Positions 1 to 8,274 of a stretch of DNA of 64,000 bases are shown here, one piece after another. Source of the stretch: Ktedonobacter racemifer DSM 44963 (GTDB lineage Bacteria > Chloroflexota > Ktedonobacteria > Ktedonobacterales > Ktedonobacteraceae); NCBI RefSeq assembly GCF_000178855.1, contig NZ_ADVG01000004.1, forward strand, positions 1,488,001 through 1,552,000, written 5' to 3'. The notes beneath the pieces are model-generated. The model had not been told where the DNA came from and ran no database searches. It was given only the letters and a program-made list of their open reading frames with translations. Each line of letters opens with the position of its first letter. Within the stretch, counting starts at the first letter, position 1. A program made the position numbers and the translations under genes.

Positions 1-676
1 TCAGCGTAGGGAGGCAGGTCGTGCCGAAGGCAATATAGAGCACGCTCCACAGATCATTAGGAAGCAGTGGATGCACATCCTGCCAGTTACCAAAGAGCAG
101 AGCGATGAAATTGCCCCAGATGGCCATTGTTAGCAACTGAATGCCGAAGAGAGGAAGATAGGCCTTGCCGCGCTGCTCATGGTCTGCCAGGAAGACATAG
201 AATGTGCAGAAGAGGCCCCCGATAAAGGCGATCAGCGCACCGCGCAGGCCGCCGATGGGTGAATTCAAGATGAGCAGAAGCGCGCCACAGGCCGAGACCA
301 GCCCGGCGAACCATGTCGCCTTATGCAGGGGCTGGCGCATAAAGAGCCAGACGCAGATCGCCGCCAGGAAGCCATTGAGCGAGGGGAAGAAGGCCGTGCT
401 CGTCGCGCTATTGTATTTCAACGCCACCGAGAGCGTAAACAGGCCGATACAGATGCAGCTTCCCAGCAATACTCCACTCTTTATCACCTCGCGATTAATC
501 TCGTGCCAGGAATAGATAATAATACACAGGGCCAGGGGTAGGAGGGCTAGCATCACAAAGAAGGTAAACACAATCGGATCAATGCGCCCCAGCGACCCCT
601 TCGAGACCGCGTAGTAGGTGCCATAGAGAAAGGTATTGAGGAAGAACGCGCCACAGGCCAGTAACTTCATGCGCAT
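1..676 (-). CDS. EamA/DMT-family membrane transporter, 3' end outside window
   Basis: The reverse strand is open from the ATG at 676 to the window edge, giving about 225 residues without a stop. It starts MRMKLLACGAFFLNTFLYG and continues as hydrophobic helices separated by short loops, with segments such as VFTFFVMLALLPLALCIIIY and a later IAFIGGLFCTFYVFLADHEQ. This layout fits the ten-helix drug/metabolite transporter superfamily (EamA domain pairs), of which about two thirds is present. Substrate cannot be told. An ATG also lies two codons downstream. No partner gene is visible because the neighbour on the 5' side is a sigma-factor operon on the other strand. Confidence 0.72.
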   Translation of the reverse strand, partial: MRMKLLACGAFFLNTFLYGTYYAVSKGSLGRIDPIVFTFFVMLALLPLALCIIIYSWHEINREVIKSGVLLGSCICIGLFTLSVALKYNSATSTAFFPSLNGFLAAICVWLFMRQPLHKATWFAGLVSACGALLLILNSPIGGLRGALIAFIGGLFCTFYVFLADHEQRGKAYLPLFGIQLLTMAIWGNFIALLFGNWQDVHPLLPNDLWSVLYIAFGTTCLPTL

Positions 677-1241
677 ACGGTAGACTCCCTTCAAGCAGCT
701 CATGACATTCTAGGGAGAAGTATAGCTGTTTAAGAGCGCATAGAAGGCCTTTTTTGCGGTTTTTTGGCACTGTGTACTCACCGAAGGCAACCAGGAGGGG
801 ATGATAATTTGTGACCTGCCTCGTCAAATATTTGGATGTGGTACCGCGTAATTCAGAGAAGATATGACACTGTATGGTTCGCAGAAGAGAAGGAGAGTAT
901 GCCAGTCTGGCTGGTAAACAATAACTGCAAGCATCTCGGCAGGTAGATGCCAGCGATCCCCATGATTTACCAGCCAACAGGCACACGTCACCAGAAGTAG
1001 TAGAGAGATACATGTCTTGTAACATGAAAATTTGTTTCTGCTATTTATTATACTCATAAATCTTGTATCGACAAATTTAAAGAAGTGTCTTCCTGAGCAG
1101 CCCCAGCTTGCTCTAACTACAGTGTTATTCTACACTTTGCACCCAATTTATGCTTTACCAACTACATTTTTTGCAACTTTAGAGCCATTTTTGGGTTTCT
1201 ATAAGTTAGGAGCTTAGATTCCCTCTATGAAAGGTTGAATT
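677..1241. other. Intergenic region between divergent genes, no gene recognised
   Basis: About 565 bases between the divergent EamA transporter and the ECF sigma operon. Reading frames here are short and have no recognisable domain. The half nearest the sigma gene (about 1020-1240) is clearly more AT-rich than its surroundings, as expected of a promoter region, but no confident -35/-10 pair was assigned. Confidence 0.5.
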
Positions 1242-1871
1242 ATGGAGTGTAGCCAGCAGGATGTATTGGCTCTGCTCGCCACTGATATCCACCAGGCGTT
1301 TCCGCTACTTGTAGAGTGCTATGGGCATTGCCTTTACACTTTTGCATATCGCTTAGTGGGAAGTCAGGCCGATGCTGAAGATATTGTTCAGGAAGCTTTT
1401 GTGCGTGCTTATATCGCACTGGTAACATACCCTCAAGAGCGCCTTCAGGCGTTGAAGCTTCAGCCCTGGCTTTATAAGGTCACACTCAATGAGTTTCATC
1501 GGCATACCCGTAGGACACATTTCCATATTGTCTCCATGGATCCTTCAGAGGAGGAGAGCCAGGTACTAGAAATCGAGGATACAACGGTAACGAGCCCCGA
1601 AATACACGTTGAACAGCGAGAACAAGCCCAGGAGTTGGAGCGTCAGATTATTGCCCTGCCTGAGCGGTATCGTGTTCCTGTGCTGTGTTTCTATTTCGAG
1701 CACCTTAGCTATCAAGATATCGCTGATCTGCTCAACCAGCCACTTGGAACGGTAAAGTCGCATATTTCCCGTGGACTGCGTCTTTTGCGCGCACAAATGG
1801 CAGTGCGATTACCTGCCGGGAAGGAGGATAAAACATGGAACAGCAGCATCCCCAAAAGCCGCAAGGCCTAA
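1242..1871 (+). CDS. ECF-type RNA polymerase sigma factor (sigma-70 family)
   Basis: 209 residues, the normal length for an ECF sigma factor. Region 2 is clear: YRLVGSQADAEDIVQEAFVRAY at about 37-58 contains the core-binding and -10 recognition helix. Region 4 carries the helix-turn-helix LSYQDIADLLNQPLGTVKSH at about 155-174, followed by ISRGLRLLRAQM. It should direct RNA polymerase to its own regulon, probably including this operon. It is the first gene of a five-gene run on the plus strand; its last 37 bases overlap the next gene. No zinc-finger anti-sigma gene follows, which is the usual arrangement for this class. Confidence 0.9.
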   Translation: MECSQQDVLALLATDIHQAFPLLVECYGHCLYTFAYRLVGSQADAEDIVQEAFVRAYIALVTYPQERLQALKLQPWLYKVTLNEFHRHTRRTHFHIVSMDPSEEESQVLEIEDTTVTSPEIHVEQREQAQELERQIIALPERYRVPVLCFYFEHLSYQDIADLLNQPLGTVKSHISRGLRLLRAQMAVRLPAGKEDKTWNSSIPKSRKA

Positions 1872-3037
1872 ATGCCGCTCAGGAGAGCATGCATCAAGCT
1901 CCTGATACACTTCTTGCTACCATACTCGGTCGTGTTGACCACTTACATGCGCATCAGAAACAGGCATCGGAAGACGAGTTGTTGCGCGCAACTCATGCTG
2001 ATAGTTGGGACATCCGTGCGATCTCTCTGCATGCACTGGGCGAGCGTAAAAACTATTCTTCCCTTGATCCTTTCCTGGAGGCATTACACGACGAGGACAT
2101 ATCTGTGCGTATCACTGCTGTTCAAGCTTTTGCTCGTTCCCGTACGCATATCCCTTTGGAGCAATGGCTTCTCGCATTACGTGATCACGATTGGCAGGTT
2201 CGTGAACGGGCAGTTATGGCTCTTGCTGACTGCTCATCATTCGCGGAGGAAACAAGGCATTCGCTTCTCCTGGCAGCCTTACAAGATTCACATGAGGCTG
2301 TACGCAAAGTCGCTCAGGAGGCAATGCATCGATTTGGGGATGTTTCCTCATCAGATACGAAACAGCATATTCATTCTCAAGAGAAAAGAGCACATTATCA
2401 GCGTTTTGTACAGAGCATAACCCATAGCTGGTTGGTTCTGACACGACAATTTCAGGTGCTCAAAAGTTACTGGGTGGCGTGCTTTATTGTTCAGGTCCTG
2501 AGTTATAGCATTGTCGTGTTTACGATCTGGCAACAGCGTAACGTGCATAACATAGCCTTTATCCTGACACTGGTGACTACTCTCTCATCGGCAATGGGTA
2601 TTGCCTTTACCTCGAATGCGAGGTTAGATGCCGGGCTGGAAATTACCCTTTCCACTCCCACCTCGTTACGCCTGATCACCTTCTGCCGTTTTCTGATCGT
2701 TATCGGTTCACATTTGCTGCTTTCTCTGTTTGCGTCAATGATAGTTGCTCAGATATACGCACAAGGATTGTGGAGTCTGGTGCAGTTTTGGCTCGGCCCG
2801 ATGCTCTTCGCTTCTTCGCTAACGCTGGCTTCAGCGCTGCTGATTGGCTCATGGCTCTCTTTTCTGTTCACTTTTTTCCTGGAGTTGCTACCGATTGGCT
2901 CCGATGGGCAGGTCTTTCTGCTTCATTGGCAGAATAGTTCAGCTTTGCCAGTCTGGTTGGCACTCGTATGCCTGCTCTTTACCTTCCTGTACTTACCAAA
3001 GCAAAGCCGTCTCTTACATAACGCCAGAGAAATGTAG
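1835..3037 (+). CDS. HEAT-repeat protein with C-terminal membrane domain
   Basis: 400 residues with a strong ribosome site (GGGAAGGAGG) ahead of ATG 1835, inside the sigma-factor gene, so translation is probably coupled. Residues about 25-185 are helical HEAT/PBS-like repeats (RAISLHALGERKNYSSLDPF, VRITAVQAFARSRTHIPLEQ, VRERAVMALADCSSFAEET, VRKVAQEAMHRFG). Residues about 205-395 hold some five or six membrane helices (VACFIVQVLSYSIVVFTIW, FILTLVTTLSSAMGIAF and others). It occupies the place where an anti-sigma factor is normally encoded. Its link to the downstream ABC genes suggests it is an accessory membrane component or a regulator; both are inference. Confidence 0.7.
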   Translation: MEQQHPQKPQGLNAAQESMHQAPDTLLATILGRVDHLHAHQKQASEDELLRATHADSWDIRAISLHALGERKNYSSLDPFLEALHDEDISVRITAVQAFARSRTHIPLEQWLLALRDHDWQVRERAVMALADCSSFAEETRHSLLLAALQDSHEAVRKVAQEAMHRFGDVSSSDTKQHIHSQEKRAHYQRFVQSITHSWLVLTRQFQVLKSYWVACFIVQVLSYSIVVFTIWQQRNVHNIAFILTLVTTLSSAMGIAFTSNARLDAGLEITLSTPTSLRLITFCRFLIVIGSHLLLSLFASMIVAQIYAQGLWSLVQFWLGPMLFASSLTLASALLIGSWLSFLFTFFLELLPIGSDGQVFLLHWQNSSALPVWLALVCLLFTFLYLPKQSRLLHNAREM

Positions 3038-3077
3038 CGGCCCGTTGTGTATTCGACTTTGAAGAGAAAGGGAATCT

Positions 3078-3818
3078 ATGTCGTTAGATCGTCTTGGTTA
3101 CGAGATCAAGCTGCGCTGGACGACCTTGATCCTGACACCACTGCTCATTATGGCAGGTATTGGCCTTGTTGCCGTGCTGCTTCGCGTTATGCATAAAGGT
3201 CCGATGCTTCTGCTTCTCACGTCATTTGAAATGTTTCTCCCACTGGCAGCGGGGGTCATCGTGGGGAGCACACTGGCTCAGGAGCCAGCGCTAGAGCTCC
3301 AACTCACTATGCCAAGAAAATATCATCATACAGGGCTACTGCGTGTAGGGCTCATCTTCACTTGGAGCGCGCTGATTGCTCTACTTTTCATCAGCGGTTT
3401 GGGACTAGCTGGCGCCTTTGAGCAACCCCCTTTTACACGTAGCTGGCCATTTCTCTTACAGTTCCTGCTGCTACAGCTCGTCTGGTTGGCGCCCTTGCTC
3501 TGGTTTATCGCTGTGGGTTTTTGCCTTTCGCTCCTGACAAATAGCCGCACTGCTACAGGCGCATTGCTTGGCGTCATCTGGATGATCGATTTCGCCTCGA
3601 CAGGCTTCATTCTGGAGACGGGCTGGTTACGACCAATACTGCTCTTTCCAACCTTTACCGCATATCAGTACATCACGACCATCACGCCTGCTGCCTGGCA
3701 GGACGAGTGGCTGGTTCCGCGCTTTGAGGTGCTTGCCACTGCAATTGTTCTCTTACCACTCGGTTGGCTCTTGTCGCACAACACAGAGCGTCTTTTACAG
3801 GGATCAACTGAAGAATAG
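3078..3818 (+). CDS. ABC-2-like membrane protein
   Basis: 246 residues, almost entirely membrane helices (about six), with a short cytoplasmic N-terminus MSLDRLGYEIKLRWTTL that resembles the start of ABC-2 type permeases. A ribosome site (AAAGGGAATCT) precedes ATG 3078. It sits 40 bases after the HEAT-repeat gene and 14 bases before a second permease gene, and the same operon ends in an ATPase. The likely role is one half of the membrane pore of an ABC exporter. The substrate is unknown; no domain other than the helices can be named. Confidence 0.65.
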   Translation: MSLDRLGYEIKLRWTTLILTPLLIMAGIGLVAVLLRVMHKGPMLLLLTSFEMFLPLAAGVIVGSTLAQEPALELQLTMPRKYHHTGLLRVGLIFTWSALIALLFISGLGLAGAFEQPPFTRSWPFLLQFLLLQLVWLAPLLWFIAVGFCLSLLTNSRTATGALLGVIWMIDFASTGFILETGWLRPILLFPTFTAYQYITTITPAAWQDEWLVPRFEVLATAIVLLPLGWLLSHNTERLLQGSTEE

Positions 3819-3832
3819 AAGGAGTGTTTCCC

Positions 3833-4627
3833 GTGAGCAATCAGTTGTCCGCTTTTCTGGGGGTCTTCCGCTACGAGTTCCTGATGCAGGTACGCAGACG
3901 TGCCCTTTGGATCACGTTTACGGTCGTCTTTCTGCTCTTTTCACTTTTCTTTGTCGCCTCCGATATTCTCAAGGATGTGCCTGCGTTCCTGGCGCAGACC
4001 TCGTTGGTAACGGTGATCATTTTCTGGACGTTGTATATCAACACGTACCTGCCAATCTGCGTTGGTGTTCTGCTGGCTGATCGCCTCCCACGTGACCACC
4101 GCGTTAAGGTTGATGAACTGCTCACAACCACATCTGCGGGGTTAAATGTCCGCCTTCTGGGAAAGTATCTGGGAGCGATGTCAGCAACCTTAATGCCGAT
4201 GGTGCTCTTCTACATTATTGGAACAATTTACATCACTGTTCTTTCACAAAATATAATGACCATACCGATTGCCGTGGTCACATTTCTAGCTATTGTCATA
4301 CCGGGTATGCTCTTTATCAGCGCCTTCTCTATTGCGTGTCCGGCTGTGATGAAAGTGCCAATTTATCAATTCCTTTTTATTGGTTACTGGCTCTGGGGAA
4401 ACATCTTCTGGTTTCGACCCGAAATCCCAACGCTTGGTCGCACGATTATTGCCCCCATCGGTATCTTTATGGCCTTTGGCCTCTTCGGACATGCTGGCTT
4501 TGATACACGTGGCTTGCACATTACACCTGCGCTTGGCCTTGCCAGTATAGCGGTCCTCGTTGGGACGGCGCTACTTGTCATGCTTGCCTTGACGCGTTAC
4601 TTGCAATGGCAACAGGCTCGCCAATAG
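3833..4627 (+). CDS. ABC-2-type transporter permease
   Basis: About 264 residues with six predicted helices after a polar start (RYEFLMQVRRRALWITF), typical of ABC-2 permeases of the NatB/CcmB-like kind. GTG 3833 is preferred over GTG 3824: the AGGAG at 3819-3823 directly abuts 3824 but is correctly spaced for 3833. Residues near 75-105 (LADRLPRDHRVKVDELLTTT) form the conserved cytoplasmic coupling loop seen in these proteins. It pairs with the preceding membrane protein and the following ATPase as an export complex of unknown substrate. Confidence 0.75.
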   Translation: MSNQLSAFLGVFRYEFLMQVRRRALWITFTVVFLLFSLFFVASDILKDVPAFLAQTSLVTVIIFWTLYINTYLPICVGVLLADRLPRDHRVKVDELLTTTSAGLNVRLLGKYLGAMSATLMPMVLFYIIGTIYITVLSQNIMTIPIAVVTFLAIVIPGMLFISAFSIACPAVMKVPIYQFLFIGYWLWGNIFWFRPEIPTLGRTIIAPIGIFMAFGLFGHAGFDTRGLHITPALGLASIAVLVGTALLVMLALTRYLQWQQARQ

Positions 4628-4673
4628 TGGCGTGGAAGTCTCCGAGTACTTTAGAGAAGGAGTTGAGTTCTTC

Positions 4674-5561
4674 ATGAATATTCAAATTCAAAACCTGACG
4701 AAAACCTATCGTGGTAATGTGCAAGCCCTCAAGGGCATTCACCTGACCATCCCAAATGGGATGTTTGGCTTGCTTGGCCCTAATGGTGCGGGCAAAACCA
4801 CGCTGATGCGTATTATGGCGGGTATTCTACGTCCAACCGATGGTATGTTGCGTATCGGTGAGCTTAATGGGATGACAGAGCATGGGCGCACAGAAATCAA
4901 ACGCATATTAGGTTACCTACCGCAGGACCTGGGGATGTATCCTGATCTCTCTGCGCGTGAATTTCTTGATTACATCGGCATCCTCAAAGGAATGGACAAT
5001 CGTAAGCAACGCCAGCAGCGGGTTGAAGACTTACTGGCCATGGTCGCGCTGAGTGATGTGGCAAAACGCAAGATTAAGACCTTCTCGGGTGGCATGAAGC
5101 GGCGTGTTGGGATTGCCCAGGCGCTTTTGAACGATCCCCAGTTATTGATTGTTGATGAGCCGACTGCGGGTCTGGACCCTGAAGAGCGTATTCGCTTCCG
5201 TAATCTGCTCTCTGACCTGGGCGGCGACCGAACTGTATTACTTTCCACCCATATCGTAGAGGATATCGCGCAGGCATGCAATAATCTAGCTGTGATGAAC
5301 AGCGGAGCAGTGGTCTTTCAGGGAACTATTGCCCAGCTTTTACAGGAAGCACATGGTAAAGTATGGGTTATCTCTATGCCCAATGGTGTTAAGCCCCGGG
5401 GAAACTTTACGGTTGTTTCGACCCTCAATATGGGAGGAAATATCCAATACCGCGTGGTTGGTGAACTGAGTTCGTTGTCGAATGCGACACCTGTTGAACC
5501 AGGTCTAGAAGATGGCTACGTCTGGTTGATGCGTGAGCAGCATTCATTTCAAACAGTTTAG
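4674..5561 (+). CDS. ABC transporter ATP-binding protein
   Basis: 295 residues from ATG 4674, chosen because AGAAGGAG lies 11 bases upstream; an earlier frame-open start at 4632 lacks such a site. Walker A is GLLGPNGAGKTT, the signature is TFSGGMKRRVGIAQAL, Walker B is LLIVDEPTAGLD and the switch His is in LLSTHIVED. The family is the NatA/CcmA-type ABC ATPase. It energises the two permeases encoded directly upstream. The last ~80 residues form a poorly conserved C-terminal domain common in this group. Confidence 0.9.
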   Translation: MNIQIQNLTKTYRGNVQALKGIHLTIPNGMFGLLGPNGAGKTTLMRIMAGILRPTDGMLRIGELNGMTEHGRTEIKRILGYLPQDLGMYPDLSAREFLDYIGILKGMDNRKQRQQRVEDLLAMVALSDVAKRKIKTFSGGMKRRVGIAQALLNDPQLLIVDEPTAGLDPEERIRFRNLLSDLGGDRTVLLSTHIVEDIAQACNNLAVMNSGAVVFQGTIAQLLQEAHGKVWVISMPNGVKPRGNFTVVSTLNMGGNIQYRVVGELSSLSNATPVEPGLEDGYVWLMREQHSFQTV

Positions 5562-5630
5562 AGCCTGCTTTGGCTTCAGGGTTCAAAGAGTTCAAAACTG
5601 CCCATACATAAGAGCGCTTCATAGCTGAAT

Positions 5631-5707
5631 ATTTCCGATGGGTAAGGGTGTGTGGCGGCGCGCTGGCCTCGCCAGCGCGCCGCCACACACCCTTACCCAT
5701 CGGAAAT
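5631..5707. repeat. Long triloop inverted repeat (hairpin A)
   Basis: Perfect 37-base arms (5631-5667 and 5671-5707) with the three-base loop CTC, closed by GGC/GCC. The left arm holds GGGTAAGGGTGTGTGGCGG. It lies between the ABC operon and the GNAT gene. There is no T-tract, so it is not a standard terminator, though it could act as one. Confidence 0.93.
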
Positions 5708-5840
5708 GAATGAATTTTGGAAAATCGACAAAAATCAGGTGTTATGATATTATGAAAGTCTGCTTGGTTATTTTAGATAATATGTATGCTTCCAGGATAT
5801 AGTGTATTTCTAGTGTATTTTCGGGAAGGTGCTGTTTGCT

Positions 5841-6638
5841 ATGACTGCTATTTTCTCGCCCTATTTGCCTGTGCTTGAAGGTGTGACGTATCGGCAGCCG
5901 CGTGGTGTGGAGGATGCCGGGGCGTTGGTAGCCCTGTTTGAGGCCTGTCGTGAGACCGACCAGATCGTTAGCGTGAGTACACTTGAGAGTATGCCGACGC
6001 TCACTGATGTGCGGGAACTGCTCCAACAGATCGATCCCGCGAACATGCTTGTGGCCTGCGCGGGAGAGGAGATCATTGGCTTTGTGCGCCTGAACTGGTG
6101 GCCTGAAGATTCGGGTACCTGGGCTTACTTGCATATGGGGCGTGTCGTGCCCACTTGGCGCGGGCGTGGCCTGGGAACCGGCCTGCTTCACTGGGCCGAG
6201 GAGCGCTTGCGCGCACTGGTGAGCAGCAATCCCGATGTCGAGAAATGGGAGTATGCTGCCAATCCCTCTGGCTTAAAGACTTCATCCACCGAGCTGCTCC
6301 AGCATGAAGGCTACCACCAGGCCTGGACAGGCGTGATCTATGAGCTATATGACCTGGCGAACCTGTCCCAGGCGAGCTTTGAAGCTGAATATAGCGTGAG
6401 CACCATTCGTCCCGAACTCTATCGTATCCTGTGGGAGGCGCAGCATAACGAGTTCTGGGCCGATCAGAGCGCCTTTGGCATCGAGGCTATGGACGAGGCG
6501 GCCTATCAGGAGTATCTCGCCAACTTTGAGCAGGGGCGCGTCGATCCTACACTCTGGTACCTGCTCTTCGCGGGCGAGCGTCCCGTTGCTACCGTACAGA
6601 CGAGTATAATAGGCAATATAGGCGTTATCGGCCTCTGA
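5841..6638 (+). pseudogene. GNAT acetyltransferase, 5' part, split by transposon
   Basis: Starts at ATG 5841 (GGGAAGG about 11 bases upstream; GTG 5829 is frame-open but badly placed). The first GNAT domain spans about residues 12-165, with the acetyl-CoA loop VVPTWRGRGLGTGLL near 97-111. A second domain begins at about 180 and breaks off: after codon GTT-ATC (ending 6629) the frame runs into the transposon end and stops at 6638. The missing 67 residues lie at 14397-14600. Joining 5841-6629 to 14397-14600 gives a 330-residue tandem GNAT protein. The first domain may still fold. Confidence 0.88.
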
Positions 6639-6667
6639 GTATGAATGGAACGAAAACGCACGCTAAG
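6630..6667 (+). repeat. Left Tn3-family terminal inverted repeat (38 bp)
   Basis: Begins GGCCTCTGAGTAT and ends CTAAG; the 5 bases before it (TTATC, 6625-6629) are the target duplication. The internal TGGAACGAAAAC segment is the part most like Tn3 itself. Confidence 0.9.
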
Positions 6668-6673
6668 GAATTT

Positions 6674-6761
6674 GGGGTCCCGACATAAAAAACCTTCTCA
6701 ATTCCGGTAAGAGCGCCCCTGCCCCTAGCGAGATCTAGAGAGGCAAATATGGCGGGACCCC
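6674..6761 (+). repeat. Miniature element with Tn3-like ends (copy 1)
   Basis: 88 bases starting GGGGTCCCGACATAAAA and ending CGGGACCCC, so its two ends are inverted copies of each other. The first 38 bases end GGTAAG, the spacing of a Tn3-type terminal repeat. The same 38 bases recur in inverse orientation at 8131-8168, flanking the nucleotidyltransferase gene. Confidence 0.75.
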
Positions 6762-6780
6762 AGAGGGTCACTCTAAAAGG

Positions 6781-7581
6781 TCACTCAATCGAGAGCCAGA
6801 CCTCGATGATTGACATCGGATCATCGGGGACCTGCCCACCCTGGGCTACGAGCTTCCTCATCTCCTCCTGCATTTCCGTGCAAAGCTGCCTGATCAGTGC
6901 CACCTGCTCCGCTCGCGTCGTGGCAAAGGACATGTTCAAACGCTGCCAGTGCAGCGTCTCTCCTGCAACGCGCTGTTTCACATCCTGCAACAAGTAAGCA
7001 TTGCCAAATATGAAGCGATCTCCCATGATGAGATCTCCACGCAGAACATATTTAATACTGATAGATGTCATCATCCAGAAGGTGCTTACATCGCGTGACG
7101 CGAGCCGGAGACGCTCTTCGGCGGATTCTGAGGCTGGGGGCGCGCTGGGGAGGCCAACTTTATCGAGCAGCAAGCGGCACTCCTGTTGCTGGATTTGCGC
7201 GTCTTTTTGCGGAATCAGCACCCAGTCAACCGTAATGGCCGTCTCGCGATAGACAACGTGATTGAAACATCCCCCCGTTGGCGGAAAGCCTGGAGCCTCA
7301 CAAAGGACCAGCGGTTGACCAAACTGCTTATAGAGAGCAAGTCGCTCGGCGCTGGTAACGGTTCCTACCTGCTGTGGACTACAAGCGCATAACTGTTCCG
7401 CGTAAGCGTCGGCGACCACGACGCGCAGGTCAAAATCGCTCAGCTCATCCCCTTCGTTTCGCCCAATGCTGCCAGTGAGCCAGGCTGCGACGAAACGCTC
7501 ATCGTTGCGTAAAAAGGCAAGAATCTGCTCCAAGTGTTCATCTCTGTTGCGGGCATAGTCTCTACGCGAATATGATGACAT
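6781..7581 (-). CDS. Nucleotidyltransferase-domain protein (aminoglycoside/lincosamide adenylyltransferase-like)
   Basis: 266 residues from ATG 7581, which has AGGAAAGGA just upstream; the frame is open further (to 7884) but that extension has no support. The catalytic motif TGSIGRNEGDELSDFDLRV at about 35-53 matches the GSx(n)DxD signature of the DNA polymerase beta-like nucleotidyltransferase fold, in which two Asp residues bind metal. C-terminal helices could bind the acceptor. Proteins of this size and fold adenylylate antibiotics, but substrate is not predictable here. It is enclosed by two Tn3-like miniature ends (6674-6761, 8083-8168) and so may be a separate cassette. Confidence 0.8.
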   Translation of the reverse strand: MSSYSRRDYARNRDEHLEQILAFLRNDERFVAAWLTGSIGRNEGDELSDFDLRVVVADAYAEQLCACSPQQVGTVTSAERLALYKQFGQPLVLCEAPGFPPTGGCFNHVVYRETAITVDWVLIPQKDAQIQQQECRLLLDKVGLPSAPPASESAEERLRLASRDVSTFWMMTSISIKYVLRGDLIMGDRFIFGNAYLLQDVKQRVAGETLHWQRLNMSFATTRAEQVALIRQLCTEMQEEMRKLVAQGGQVPDDPMSIIEVWLSIE

Positions 7582-7642
7582 AATCGTTCCTTTCCTATCT
7601 TTTGTGAATCCGTTTGTAATGCTCCCGCTTCCGGCCCGGTGT

Positions 7643-7658
7643 CGCGCCTGCGGCGCTC
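7643..7658 (+). repeat. Solo copy of GC-rich flank motif
   Basis: CGCGCCTGCGGCGCTC, followed by TCAGGG. The same motif flanks several of the long triloop hairpins (14622, 51017, 54593), but here no long hairpin follows. GCGCC-TGC-GGCGC is itself a small triloop palindrome. Confidence 0.6.
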
Positions 7659-8082
7659 TCAGGGTTTCTACAATGTGAGAAATCATATGCCAAGCATGGG
7701 TTGCACACACTTTTACGGGAGAGAGGGAGAAAGGATGATATGCCAGAGATATGCACAAAAAAGCATCCATGTGCTGTTTTGCAACGGGAGGCAACTTCAG
7801 AGGATTGCGAGATAGCGAGAAGTGAGCAATGCCGATCCTTGCGATGAAGCTGCTAATGTGATGCCATCCATCATTGAGACGCAAAAGAAAATCCTGCTGC
7901 CCTACAGCAACAGTGTAGCTTTTCTCCTGTTATCTCTGGCACACATTAGCAATGACCCGGCATAGATAGCTCCTTTGTGAAAAATTTTGTATCTACAAAG
8001 TATCGAGATCTATTTTAACAAATATGGACGAATAAAGTCAAATTGGATGTTTCTGCCACTTTTGAGCCTCTCTCGTTTAATT

Positions 8083-8168
8083 AGGGTCACGGCATAAAAA
8101 ACTCTAGAATCCGCTAAGGGTAGGGTCGCTCTTACCGGAATTGAGAAGGGCTTTTATGTCGGGACCCC
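8083..8168 (-). repeat. Miniature element with Tn3-like ends (copy 2)
   Basis: 86 bases; read on the minus strand from 8168 it starts GGGGTCCCGACATAAAA and shares nearly all of its first 38 bases with copy 1 at 6674. The other end (AGGGTCACGGCATAAAA at 8083) is a diverged inverted copy. No clean target duplication is visible. Confidence 0.72.
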
Positions 8169-8274
8169 ATTTTGCTGGGTAAAAATATTGTGACCCCATG
8201 AAGCGACAATGGGAAAATGGGGAGTTCATTGAGCACTGGATGCTTTATCTCGTAACATCCCAGCATCAGTACTT

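Noticed and set aside
579..1025. 148-codon open frame on the minus strand before the sigma operon
   Set aside because: It overlaps the 5' end of the EamA gene, has no domain, and runs through AT-rich spacer; judged a chance frame.
7582..7884. Long N-terminal extension of the nucleotidyltransferase
   Set aside because: Good ribosome site and domain start are at 7581; the extension has no family resemblance and contains the dispersed GC motif.
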